A stretch of DNA of 36,964 bases from a virus, in IMG/VR virus record IMGVR_UViG_3300017748_000030, positions 1 to 36,964 of that record; one strand, 5' to 3'. Positions 30,490-36,964 of this stretch are shown here, piece after piece. Positions within the stretch are counted from its first letter, which is position 1; the number at the start of each line of letters is the position of its first letter. The notes beneath the pieces are model-generated. The model searched no databases. It saw only the letters and a list, made by a program, of their open reading frames with translations, and was not told the DNA's origin. A program made the translations under genes and the position numbers.

Positions 30490-30513
30490 TTCATTAATTA
30501 ACAGGAGAATCTA

Positions 30514-31395
30514 ATGAAAACAGAAAAAAAATATTACATATCTAGTGGTGATCTTACTGCTATGTATACTCTTTGTTTCGGTTATGGGCATGACTCAAAA
30601 GGTGATTATATTGTAAACCTTTCTACTGACTCTGAAAAAGCAGTAAGCAAGGCTATGGAGTATGTCGAAAAGGCTAATGACATTTATCCTCTTGAGACAT
30701 CATATGCTGATGTAAGTCTTAATGAAATTGTTAGAAGAAAGCAAGAGCAAATTGAGGCTGACAACCTAAAAAGAAAGGAAGAAAATATTGCTAATTGGGT
30801 TGTAGCTTCTAAAGAGTTAATTTCTCAAGGCAAAAATCCTTTTGATAAAATTTGGGCAAATGGTCATGTGGTAGGTCATTATTTTATTGATGACATGTCT
30901 CAAGAAACCATTAACTATTGGGCAAATATTACTGAGTACAAAAGTGAAATTCATGAAGCCATAAGCAACATATGTAAGCCAAGAGCTATTTACATTCCTA
31001 AGAATGCCAACAAACATTTTGGTTCTGTTGGTGACAAGGTTACTGTTAAAGCCTTTGTTCTAAGCCAAGATCATTACGAAAATAGTTTTGGTTACAACAA
31101 TTATTCTGTAAAAATAAAATACATCACAGAAGATGGTGAAAGGTTGGTAACCAATGGTGGTGATGAAACTAAGTTTAATGAGGCTATTTGGGATTCTGTC
31201 AATACTTGGGTTGAGTTAGAAGCTACAGTAAAATCTCATAATAAATTTACACCAAAGATAGACTATACAGAAGTTTGTGAAAAAACTGGTCAACTTATTG
31301 ACAAAGAAAAAGACGGTGACAAGACTTGGAATACCACTTCACTTATTAGACCAAAGCTTATCAAAGTGTTTGGTCAAGAACAGGAGGTAGCGTAA
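30514..31395 (+). CDS. Early protein with OB-like phage domain (TVKxH motif)
   Basis: The 293-residue product starts after AGGAG. The N-terminal half is helical (KAVSKAMEYVEKANDIYPLE, RRKQEQIEADNLKRKEE). Residues about 165-260 have a beta-barrel-like pattern: HFGSVGDKVTVKAFVLSQDH, FGYNNYSVKIKYITEDGERL, then WVELEATVKSHNKF. The last motif (T-V-K-x-H) and the G-x-x-G-x-K start are found in a domain of unknown function common in phages and plasmids. It may bind nucleic acid. The gene is first after the tandem AAGTGTT promoter, so an early role is likely. Confidence 0.7.
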   Translation: MKTEKKYYISSGDLTAMYTLCFGYGHDSKGDYIVNLSTDSEKAVSKAMEYVEKANDIYPLETSYADVSLNEIVRRKQEQIEADNLKRKEENIANWVVASKELISQGKNPFDKIWANGHVVGHYFIDDMSQETINYWANITEYKSEIHEAISNICKPRAIYIPKNANKHFGSVGDKVTVKAFVLSQDHYENSFGYNNYSVKIKYITEDGERLVTNGGDETKFNEAIWDSVNTWVELEATVKSHNKFTPKIDYTEVCEKTGQLIDKEKDGDKTWNTTSLIRPKLIKVFGQEQEVA

Positions 31396-31655
31396 TGGAA
31401 TTTTTAGTAGTATGGAACGAAGAGGCTTATGGCGATGTTGAGCCAAGAACTGTAAACATGCAAGAGTTTGTCGATGATGGTATCGAGGGCGACTGGGGTA
31501 TAGAAGAAGATGAGGATGGCGAGTTTACTCTTGAGCATCTTGAAAACCTTAAGGTCGGTGACTCACATACAACCTACGGTCCTTGGGGATGGAGTGTAAA
31601 ATTTACAAGAATAGCAAATGTGCATTATCCGTCTTATCCTAATGTATCGGGATAA
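31395..31655 (+). CDS. Small acidic early protein
   Basis: The 86-residue product begins at an ATG overlapping the previous stop by one base, with AGGAGG about 7 bases upstream. It is very acidic in the middle (EGDWGIEEDEDGEFTLEHLE) and aromatic toward the end (YGPWGWSVKFTRIANVHYP). No family is recognised. Small acidic early phage proteins often inhibit host enzymes or mimic DNA; this is speculation here. Confidence 0.65.
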   Translation: MEFLVVWNEEAYGDVEPRTVNMQEFVDDGIEGDWGIEEDEDGEFTLEHLENLKVGDSHTTYGPWGWSVKFTRIANVHYPSYPNVSG

Positions 31656-31698
31656 AGTGTTCACAAGTGTTGACATTCAATGCTTGTGAGAGTAAATT
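31654..31698 (+). promoter_or_regulatory. Second rightward promoter with tandem AAGTGTT motifs
   Basis: TTGACA (31670-31675) and TAAATT (31693-31698) are spaced 17 bp. Two AAGTGTT copies (from 31655 and 31665) are spaced exactly 10 bp, and the second overlaps the -35 box. Same design as the 30.45-kb promoter. Confidence 0.7.
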
Positions 31699-31730
31699 TA
31701 AGTTTGTTCATTTAAACAAGGAGAATCAAA

Positions 31731-32030
31731 ATGGCAAGAACAAGAAAAGAAGAGACTTACGATCAAATGATTGCAAGATATAGAAAAGACCTTGGAGAGG
31801 ATATTCATGAGACATACACAGGGCGTTGTGTCCTTGGTGATCATGGTGAGTTTACATCTACCTTTGAAGGATTCCTTAATAACCCAATTGGTTGCAACTC
31901 TTGTCAAAGAGAAGGCATGATCACTTGGGACAGAGACTTCAATCAAGCATTAGTTTGGGAGGCAATAAAGAAAGTTATTGCAGATAAAAATAAACCTAAA
32001 GTAGAGGAGGCAGAAAGTGACACAGTATAA
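31731..32030 (+). CDS. Small protein with HGEF/CxxC zinc-binding motif
   Basis: The 99-residue product starts after AAGGAG. It contains CVLGDHGEFTSTFEGF (C33, H38) and IGCNSCQREG (C55, C58). This is a degenerate form of the C-x-x-H-G-x-F...G-C-x-x-C motif seen in many phage proteins, often next to nucleases or DNA-binding modules. One zinc ion could be bound. A helical C-terminus (LVWEAIKKVIADKNKPKVEE) follows. It is the first gene after the second AAGTGTT promoter. Confidence 0.7.
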   Translation: MARTRKEETYDQMIARYRKDLGEDIHETYTGRCVLGDHGEFTSTFEGFLNNPIGCNSCQREGMITWDRDFNQALVWEAIKKVIADKNKPKVEEAESDTV

Positions 32031-32214
32031 AGATGTTGTAGAAAAGCAAAATCAAAAGCTCAAAGAAGAGAAAGACGCAAACACAATTATAGAGCTTGGT
32101 TGGCAAAGAGAAGAAATAGGTAAAGCCAATGTTGTCAGACACAAAAGATATCGAGATAGAGTAGAATATGAATATTCTGATAAACGCAAAAAGCCACACA
32201 CAGAATGGAGATAA
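32017..32214 (+). CDS. Small charged helical protein
   Basis: The GTG start at 32017 overlaps the end of the previous gene and has AGGAGG 7 bases upstream, which decides the start. The 65-residue product is a charged helix (TQYKDVVEKQNQKLKEEKDA) followed by a very basic second half (RHKRYRDRVEYEYSDKRKK). No family is recognised; charge suggests nucleic acid contact. Confidence 0.6.
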   Translation: MTQYKDVVEKQNQKLKEEKDANTIIELGWQREEIGKANVVRHKRYRDRVEYEYSDKRKKPHTEWR

Positions 32215-32270
32215 ATTATCCATGCGGTTGGTTTGATGCAGAGCAACTACCAAAGGAAGATGATGAGTGA
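32205..32270 (+). CDS. Possible 21-residue micro-ORF
   Basis: An ATG at 32205 inside the end of the previous gene opens 21 codons (EINYPCGWFDAEQLPKEDDE after the Met) and ends inside the next gene. It fills the only gap between two good genes and its composition is protein-like, but its size gives little statistical weight and no ribosome site is clear. Confidence 0.3.
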   Translation: MEINYPCGWFDAEQLPKEDDE

Positions 32271-32406
32271 TCCAACAAAAGATTTATACGACTACAAGGG
32301 TAACTTCTATGACGATGTTACTGGAAAATTATACAAGTGGTCAGAGTTTAGAAAACTATTAAAAGAAAGAAACGAGGGGGAGAAAAAGGATGGTGCCAAC
32401 AAATAA
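32260..32406 (+). CDS. 48-residue hypothetical early protein
   Basis: ATGATG at 32260-32265 follows AAAGGAAG. The product (SDPTKDLYDYKGNFYDDVTG, then KLYKWSEFRKLLKERNEGEK) is Tyr/Asp/Lys-rich with a short beta hairpin and a basic helix. Its end overlaps the next gene by 17 bases. No family is recognised. Confidence 0.55.
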   Translation: MMSDPTKDLYDYKGNFYDDVTGKLYKWSEFRKLLKERNEGEKKDGANK

Positions 32407-32599
32407 ACCTATAAGCTTTGAGCAAGCTTTGTATGCTTACAAATGTCATTACCAAGACATGTACAACATGAGTAATGTAGAGATGCCCGACATTGTATCT
32501 TCATATGTGGATGCAAAAGGCGGTTGGTTTTTAAGAACCCACAACGATGAGAAATTAGCTCATGTATTAAAGTCGGGTTATGTTAAACTAAATTATTAA
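32390..32599 (+). CDS. Small hypothetical early protein
   Basis: The ATG at 32390 has a purine-rich site (GGGGGAG) upstream within the previous gene. The 69-residue product is alpha/beta (SFEQALYAYKCHYQDMYNMS, then GGWFLRTHNDEKLAHVLKSG). It is cytoplasmic and of unknown family. It belongs to the rightward small-gene operon. Confidence 0.6.
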   Translation: MVPTNKPISFEQALYAYKCHYQDMYNMSNVEMPDIVSSYVDAKGGWFLRTHNDEKLAHVLKSGYVKLNY

Positions 32600-32612
32600 G
32601 AGAGGACCCTAA

Positions 32613-32837
32613 ATGTTATTTAAAAAGAAAGACGATATCTTGTTGAACACTAGCAAGATGACAGCCAATGAAGTGATAGAAACTTACGCTAGGCTTAACC
32701 TGTTTCAAAAGGCAGGACTGCTTAGGCTATTGGTTAGAGATGTGATCTTTGAACACAATGATGAGCAGATCAGTGGACTGGAGTTCAATAGCATTGAAGT
32801 AGACGGAGCTATTATTACAGCTAAATCAGAAGACTAA
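32613..32837 (+). CDS. Small hypothetical protein ending the early operon
   Basis: The 74-residue product starts at an ATG with AGAGAGGA upstream. A helix (MTANEVIETYARLNLFQKAG) leads into a beta strand region (EHNDEQISGLEFNSIEVDGA). No family is recognised. The last four bases overlap the end of the convergent leftward nuclease gene, so the two operons meet tail to tail with no terminator in between. Confidence 0.6.
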   Translation: MLFKKKDDILLNTSKMTANEVIETYARLNLFQKAGLLRLLVRDVIFEHNDEQISGLEFNSIEVDGAIITAKSED

Positions 32838-33358
32838 AGGCGGTTGGGTATTTTGGCAACCCTTTTCATGGTCATAAACTTCCACAGTTCAGGTATAGGT
32901 CTTAGATCGTTATAACCCATAGCAACACTAGGACCGCTACCAAAATCTACATCTTGGGCTTTCTCTAAAAACTCTTTTCTACCTATCCACCCTGCAACCA
33001 TAACTGAATCGGGTATATCGTGTGGTGTTACAAGAATGGCTACATCAGCCTTGAAGTATTTCTTTTGTTTAAATAATAAATGCCCTGCTTGGGTAAAGGT
33101 AGCCTTCACATCAAAGGACACATCGTTGTCCCACATGTCGATGTTCATATCAATGCCACCCTTGTGAATGTCATGGTCTATTTGAAAGATTCTAGCCACA
33201 GCTAACTCACCTTTCACACCCAAGAGATCAATGTCGTGATCGGTGCGAGACTTATCTTTTCTTTGATTCGCAACGCCACTGGCTCTTGCCAATTGCCACC
33301 GCAAAGATGCCGCTTGTTCGCATTCTGATAAATCCTGTCTTGAAAATCTAACTATCAT
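32834..33358 (-). CDS. PD-(D/E)XK nuclease-like protein
   Basis: The leftward ATG at 33358 overlaps the upstream stop by four bases, giving 174 residues. The core matches a PD-(D/E)XK nuclease: helix LGVKGELAVARIF with E51, strand GGIDMNID with an acidic residue (D70 or D74), then VSFDVKATF with D83 and K85. This fold is shared by restriction-type, resolvase and repair nucleases. It is the last gene of the leftward recombination block, after a RecE-like exonuclease, so a role in phage DNA processing is likely. Confidence 0.75.
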   Translation of the reverse strand: MIVRFSRQDLSECEQAASLRWQLARASGVANQRKDKSRTDHDIDLLGVKGELAVARIFQIDHDIHKGGIDMNIDMWDNDVSFDVKATFTQAGHLLFKQKKYFKADVAILVTPHDIPDSVMVAGWIGRKEFLEKAQDVDFGSGPSVAMGYNDLRPIPELWKFMTMKRVAKIPNRL

Positions 33359-33642
33359 AATAATCCTTTTTTCTTTTTGTAACTGTGAATGCCAACCCTA
33401 AACATGGTTCTAGCTGTGTCATTCGGTAAGTCGTGATATGCCAAGTTCAATAACCTGTTTGAAAGCATGTACATACGCTGAGGCAACCACGCCACTGCAA
33501 GGTGGGTGATTGTCTCAATACGCTTTTCCTCAAAGCCATACTCTCGTAAAAAGTCCTCTCTTTCTTTTTGAGTGTTAAACTCTGAAGCTTTACCTGCCCA
33601 GTACATGTGATCATGAATCGGTCTAGGTAAACTTTTAGCCAA
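33355..33642 (-). CDS. Small hypothetical protein between two nucleases
   Basis: The frame opens with TTG at 33642, directly abutting the exonuclease stop, for 95 residues; an ATG at 33606 (residue 13) is an alternative, and neither has a ribosome site, so coupling is likely. The product is helical and basic at the end (IHDHMYWAGKASEFNTQKER, LPQRMYMLSNRLLNLAYHDL). No family is recognised. Confidence 0.6.
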   Translation of the reverse strand: MAKSLPRPIHDHMYWAGKASEFNTQKEREDFLREYGFEEKRIETITHLAVAWLPQRMYMLSNRLLNLAYHDLPNDTARTMFRVGIHSYKKKKGLL

Positions 33643-34461
33643 TTACAAATCTGTAAGTTTGATTGGCACAATTTGATTGTGTAAATTGTATGGGGTGTAG
33701 ATACCTGTTTGCTCACACTTCAACAATAAGTCCAGTGCTTGTTCATTCAGAGATCGACCATACTCTACAGCTTCAGGTTCCAACTCATAAACCACATATG
33801 GATATGGATGAGTCTTTTCTATTGCAAGAAACTGAAACCTATCAACCTCAGTCAGACCTACATTTTTAGCGGCATCAAGATAGAAAGCTGCCTGTTGATG
33901 ATAGCCAAATGTTTTGACTGAATGTTTAAAGCCTCTTGGTGAAGCGTCACGACAGGTTTTAAGATCAACAATCACATTGTCTTGCAACATATCGAAACGA
34001 GCTTTACACAAATGCCCAAAGTAATCGAAGACCACTGATAGCTCAGTCTTGTCCTCGCCCCTTGGTTTAAATGCATCAAGAACCTCACAACGAGCTACAC
34101 AAGTGTCATACAAGTCTTGTGAGACAACGCTACGATTACCAACAGAAGAAAGAAAGTCTGCATACTCTTCTTTGCCTGCCTTGGTTCTTTTGTCGACCTT
34201 AGGTGCTATGACGAACTCATCGTCAAACACATGAGGTTCTAAAAATAAACAATGTTGCAATCTACCCTCAACAAAGAATGAAGCCTCGCTGTCAGGCTTC
34301 TCTTCGTATTTATATTTATAAGGGTCTTTCATGATGGCTGAGAGATCGTGTGATCTAAAAGCACCAAGATCATTGTATTCAGGGAAAGGCATGTCGTCAT
34401 ACACTCCCTCTTCGTAGACCACGACATCGAAGCGTGGTTCAAAATCTATTACATCACCCAT
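33643..34461 (-). CDS. RecE-like 5'-3' exonuclease (PD-(D/E)XK)
   Basis: RecE/lambda-exo type nucleases resect duplex ends to give 3' single strands for annealing. The 272-residue product has the family order: RLQHCLFLEP with H70, E140 (DKTELSVVFD), CKARFDML with D157, VIVDLKTCRDA with D166 and K168, and GYHQQAAFYLDA with Q189/Q190. A late FLAIEKTHPYPYVVYEL segment is also typical. Size and motif order fit the RecE C-terminal nuclease. It lies next to an SSB-like gene. No annealing protein such as RecT or Red-beta is recognised in the window, so the SSB-like protein or a host protein may act as partner. Confidence 0.85.
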   Translation of the reverse strand: MGDVIDFEPRFDVVVYEEGVYDDMPFPEYNDLGAFRSHDLSAIMKDPYKYKYEEKPDSEASFFVEGRLQHCLFLEPHVFDDEFVIAPKVDKRTKAGKEEYADFLSSVGNRSVVSQDLYDTCVARCEVLDAFKPRGEDKTELSVVFDYFGHLCKARFDMLQDNVIVDLKTCRDASPRGFKHSVKTFGYHQQAAFYLDAAKNVGLTEVDRFQFLAIEKTHPYPYVVYELEPEAVEYGRSLNEQALDLLLKCEQTGIYTPYNLHNQIVPIKLTDL

Positions 34462-34473
34462 GGTATAAAAGGG

Positions 34474-34537
34474 GGGCTACTAAATCTATTTGTTATGGAG
34501 AATCAAATATGAAATATATATCATGACCTAGTAGCCC
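34474..34537. repeat. 9-bp perfect inverted repeat between SSB-like and exonuclease genes
   Basis: GGGCTACTA (34474-34482) and TAGTAGCCC (34529-34537) flank 46 bases that are AT-rich and contain a small palindromic ATATAT region. It is the only sizeable gap in the leftward block. In RNA it would form a large hairpin just upstream of the exonuclease gene, which has no good ribosome site. It could reduce exonuclease expression relative to the SSB-like gene or protect mRNA ends. Confidence 0.5.
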
Positions 34538-34543
34538 AAACCG

Positions 34544-35197
34544 TTAAAACGGGATTTGTTCCTCGATTGATTTCTTGTCATCAGCCAAGTTATCAAGAGA
34601 AGAAAACTCTGTTGACTCTTCTTTTTGGTATTTAGCACTTTCAGCTTTATTAGATGCTACCACCTCAAAAGATTCATCAATCTTATTTTGTACCCATTCA
34701 GGTAAATTTACAAACACATCGCACATATCTTTGTTGTCTTTTGCATACTCATCAACATCAAAAGCTATTTGCTCATTGGTTGTTGCAACTTTCTTAACAC
34801 CACCTTCAGGGTGATAGACAGCCGTTACTTTAGGATTGCCACCCGAAGTATATTCAACCTCAAGCTCACAAGTGCATCCTAAGATGTTGGTTAAATCAAA
34901 ACCTTTAAGCTCATCATCGGTAAACTTTTTGTTACGCCATGAACATAAATGTAAAAACAAAGCAGACTTCTCATTGAGAGACAATGTGTATTGTTTCATG
35001 ATTGAGAAAGGTTTGCCGTCTGACATCTTCTCATCTAGTTCCCAGTATAAGAAGACACTGTGACGCTTCTTGGTTTCACCTTCATAGGTTTCGTTGTGTG
35101 TTCCCACATCAACAATTCTATAACAGGTTGCTTTATATCTACCCTTGGCAATGGTCTCAAAGTTACCGCTACCGCTATCGCTTATTGTTAAAGCCAT
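34544..35197 (-). CDS. SSB-like protein with IPF tail
   Basis: The chosen start is the ATG at 35197, with GAGGAG 7 bases upstream, giving 217 residues; an earlier frame start at 35212 is in the leader. The N-terminal part is a beta-barrel-like domain (GNFETIAKGRYKATCYRIVD, RHSVFLYWELDEKMSDGKPF, LGCTCELEVEYTSGGNPKVT). The C-terminus is acidic and disordered and ends SIEEQIPF, close to the DDDIPF tip by which bacterial SSB recruits partners. It probably binds single-stranded phage DNA and recruits replication or repair proteins. It is the first gene of the leftward block with the exonuclease. Confidence 0.75.
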   Translation of the reverse strand: MALTISDSGSGNFETIAKGRYKATCYRIVDVGTHNETYEGETKKRHSVFLYWELDEKMSDGKPFSIMKQYTLSLNEKSALFLHLCSWRNKKFTDDELKGFDLTNILGCTCELEVEYTSGGNPKVTAVYHPEGGVKKVATTNEQIAFDVDEYAKDNKDMCDVFVNLPEWVQNKIDESFEVVASNKAESAKYQKEESTEFSSLDNLADDKKSIEEQIPF

Positions 35198-35251
35198 ATT
35201 TTTTCTCCTCAATAAAAATAATTATTGTTTATTTATTCCAAACAAAGTATA

Positions 35252-35301
35252 TTGTAAGGTATTCAACACAACATAATATAGAAGTTTCACAGAGAGGGCA
35301 A
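35252..35301. promoter_or_regulatory. Divergent promoter region of SSB-like and primase genes
   Basis: The 106-base AT-rich gap has a leftward candidate: TTGCCC (35296-35301) and TATTAT (35273-35278) spaced 17 bp, whose -35 overlaps the ribosome site of the rightward gene. A rightward candidate is TTGTAA (35252-35257) with AATATA 17 bp away. Neither has a clear AAGTGTT motif. Transcription in both directions is required by the gene layout. Confidence 0.4.
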
Positions 35302-35303
35302 GT

Positions 35304-36964
35304 ATGGGGATCAAAAATATTAAAGGCGGAGGCAAGGAATACGACAAACCCTTGACCATGGAGTCAATGGGTAAGTTCACAGAGTTCTTAAAACAACATG
35401 GATTTGAACCTAAGAATGAAACACTGGAACCTAATCCCGAAAAACCACAAAGAGCTTATACCAGTGTCAATGGCAAAAGAGCCATGTCAGGTTACTATGC
35501 TTACTATGATAACTTTGGCACACCTATTGGTTTTGCCTCTGATTATCGAACAGGACAAACTCATAACTTTAAATTATCTTCACGGAAATCTTCCGAGGTT
35601 AACTATGAAGCACTGGAGAAATTTAGAGAACAAGCAAGACAAGACCAAGAGCAGAAACATTTAAAGGTCGCAAAGAAAGCCAAAATGATTTGGGATGCAG
35701 GCAAACCCTGTGACTCACATCCATACTTGGATTCTAAAAATGTACGCTCACACAACTTGAGAGAACACAATGGCAAACTCTTGATACCCATCATCGATGA
35801 GAAAGGCAAGATGTGGTCGTTGCAGACGATCATGCCTGATGGATCGAAACGCTTTCTTTCGGGTGGTCGAACAGGTGGTTGTTTCTTTTTAATAGGTACA
35901 CATTTAATAAAGGAATCCAAGAAGATAGGATTTGGTGAGGGTTACGCAACTTGTGCAACAATTTTTGAAGATCAAAACATTCCCATGGTGGTTTGTTTTA
36001 ACGCAGGTAACTTGTTGTCTATTAATACCAAGTTCATGGAATCCATTCCAAACAAAGAGTTTATTATTTATGCAGACAATGATGCCAATGGTATTGGTGA
36101 AAAGAAAGCAATAGAAGCCGCTCAACAATCCAATGCTGAGGTGGTCATGCCAACAGAAGAAGGCATGGACTTCAACGATCAAAAAGCAGTCACTGGTGAG
36201 ATCATTACCAAGAAGGTGGATGTTCCTGACCTAGTAGAGTTTGAGAAAACTACGCAAGGTCGGATCATGGCTACCACAGATAACTATCATGCACTCATGA
36301 AGACCTATGACATTGAATGTTATTACGATGTTATTAAGAAACGCATTGAGATAGAGATACCTAACTTCAAACCCATAGCAGATTTAAAAGATGAAGCACA
36401 CTTAGTTGAATTAGAAAACTTGTGCATTAAGAATTTTGTACCCCATCAAAGAGTCCGTGATGCGATGAAAATCATCGCCCAAGAACACAATCCTGTTGCC
36501 CGTTGGATTGATAGTAAGCCTTGGGATGGTGTGTCTCGTGTCACGGATTTCTGCGATACCGTCACAGCAGAGGATGAGAGACTCAAACACATGCTGATGA
36601 GAAAGTGGTTGCTATCTTGTGTAGCGGCGGCATTTGAAGTTGACGGTGTATCGCTAGAAGGATTGTTGGTCTTCCAAGGCAAGCAGGGACTAGGTAAAAC
36701 CCTTTGGTTCAAACGCTTGGCTGAGTTCAACAAAGGTTGGTTGCTAGAAGGTGCTACCCTTGATCCAAAAGATAAAGACAGCGTGAAGAAAGCTGTTAGT
36801 CACTGGATTGTAGAGTTAGGAGAGTTGGAGTCTACCTTTAAGAAAGCAGACATCAACCAACTCAAAGCTTTTATTACTTCTAAGTCTGATGAGATGCGAT
36901 TGCCATATGACAGAACCTTTACCAATTATCAAAGACGCACAGCATTCTTTGCGTCAGTCAACGA
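35304..36964 (+). CDS. Toprim-VapE primase-helicase (partial, runs off the end)
   Basis: The ATG at 35304 follows AGAGGG; 553 codons are present and the frame is open at the window end. An N-terminal part contains a Toprim domain: GFGEGYATCATIF with E212, and IIYADNDANGIGEK with D258 and D260. A VapE/D5-like ATPase region follows from about residue 370: RVRDAMKIIAQEHNPVARWI, DSKPWDGVSRVTDFCD, Walker A GKQGLGKT (459-466), then KAVSHWIVELGELESTFKKA with probable Walker B and sensor residues. Such fused proteins prime and unwind DNA for phage replication. It probably is the main replication initiator of this phage; a polymerase would lie outside. Confidence 0.9.
   Translation, partial: MGIKNIKGGGKEYDKPLTMESMGKFTEFLKQHGFEPKNETLEPNPEKPQRAYTSVNGKRAMSGYYAYYDNFGTPIGFASDYRTGQTHNFKLSSRKSSEVNYEALEKFREQARQDQEQKHLKVAKKAKMIWDAGKPCDSHPYLDSKNVRSHNLREHNGKLLIPIIDEKGKMWSLQTIMPDGSKRFLSGGRTGGCFFLIGTHLIKESKKIGFGEGYATCATIFEDQNIPMVVCFNAGNLLSINTKFMESIPNKEFIIYADNDANGIGEKKAIEAAQQSNAEVVMPTEEGMDFNDQKAVTGEIITKKVDVPDLVEFEKTTQGRIMATTDNYHALMKTYDIECYYDVIKKRIEIEIPNFKPIADLKDEAHLVELENLCIKNFVPHQRVRDAMKIIAQEHNPVARWIDSKPWDGVSRVTDFCDTVTAEDERLKHMLMRKWLLSCVAAAFEVDGVSLEGLLVFQGKQGLGKTLWFKRLAEFNKGWLLEGATLDPKDKDSVKKAVSHWIVELGELESTFKKADINQLKAFITSKSDEMRLPYDRTFTNYQRRTAFFASVN

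Noticed and set aside
33447-33716. Leftward 89-codon frame overlapping the exonuclease end and the small protein
   Set aside because: It is a shadow of two better supported genes in other frames, with no ribosome site and no protein-like pattern.
35002-35355. Rightward 117-codon frame antisense to the SSB-like gene
   Set aside because: It crosses the divergent promoter and the real start of the primase gene, and its translation is not protein-like.
36446-36733. Leftward 95-codon frame inside the VapE region
   Set aside because: Antisense to the conserved ATPase domain of the primase-helicase; no ribosome site.
1-36964. Search for integrase, attachment sites and insertion elements
   Set aside because: No recombinase catalytic pattern, transposase or terminal repeats were seen; nothing supports a temperate lifestyle in this window.

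Overview
The window is a compact, gene-dense stretch of a tailed double-stranded DNA phage genome. It is AT-rich and has almost no non-coding DNA; no gap between genes exceeds 300 bases. Terminase, portal, scaffold, capsid and neck/tail-hub genes are present, several large proteins look like ejected internal virion proteins, and no tail tape measure, sheath or long tail-tube gene is visible. This suggests a podovirus. Many proteins resemble families I know mainly from marine phages and uncultured ocean viruses, so a marine Gram-negative host is likely, but no host can be named from the sequence. No integrase, tRNA, CRISPR, insertion sequence, RNA polymerase or DNA polymerase gene is seen.

Layout. 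1-613: the end of an upstream gene, a micro membrane protein, and a lone leftward gene with its own terminator and promoter. 738-5150: a rightward, mostly overlapping operon. It starts with a small membrane protein, then a CsgF homologue, a CsgG homologue (outer-membrane curli secretion pore), a secreted protein with curlin-like repeats and a secreted FecR-domain protein. It continues directly into a holin-like protein, an XhlA-like protein and a GH24 endolysin. 5159-5978: a PD-(D/E)XK nuclease and a DUF6378-like protein. 6087-14640: packaging and head genes (TerL, portal, GroES-like co-chaperonin, scaffold, decoration-like protein, major capsid), closed by a terminator. 14699-22813: small virion proteins, a block of very basic small proteins (15959-17102), neck/adaptor proteins, an MptE-like Rossmann protein and a large tail-hub candidate. 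22813-29911: a small virion protein and four large proteins that are probably structural or ejected.

29913-30336 holds two leftward ribbon-helix-helix-like genes, divergent from a rightward early-type operon of small genes (30514-32837). That operon converges on a leftward recombination/replication block: PD-(D/E)XK nuclease, small protein, RecE-like exonuclease, and an SSB-like protein ending in EEQIPF. A divergent Toprim-VapE primase-helicase runs off the right end.

Main observations. (1) A CsgF/CsgG pore with two secreted partners, one with curlin-like repeats, is embedded in the lysis operon of a phage that shows no recognisable spanin. This could be a dedicated outer-membrane export or egress device, or a way to coat the host surface. 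(2) An AAGTGTT motif, often doubled at 10-bp spacing and overlapping the -35 box, marks at least four predicted promoters. The two adjacent RHH-like genes are the natural candidates for the protein that binds it.
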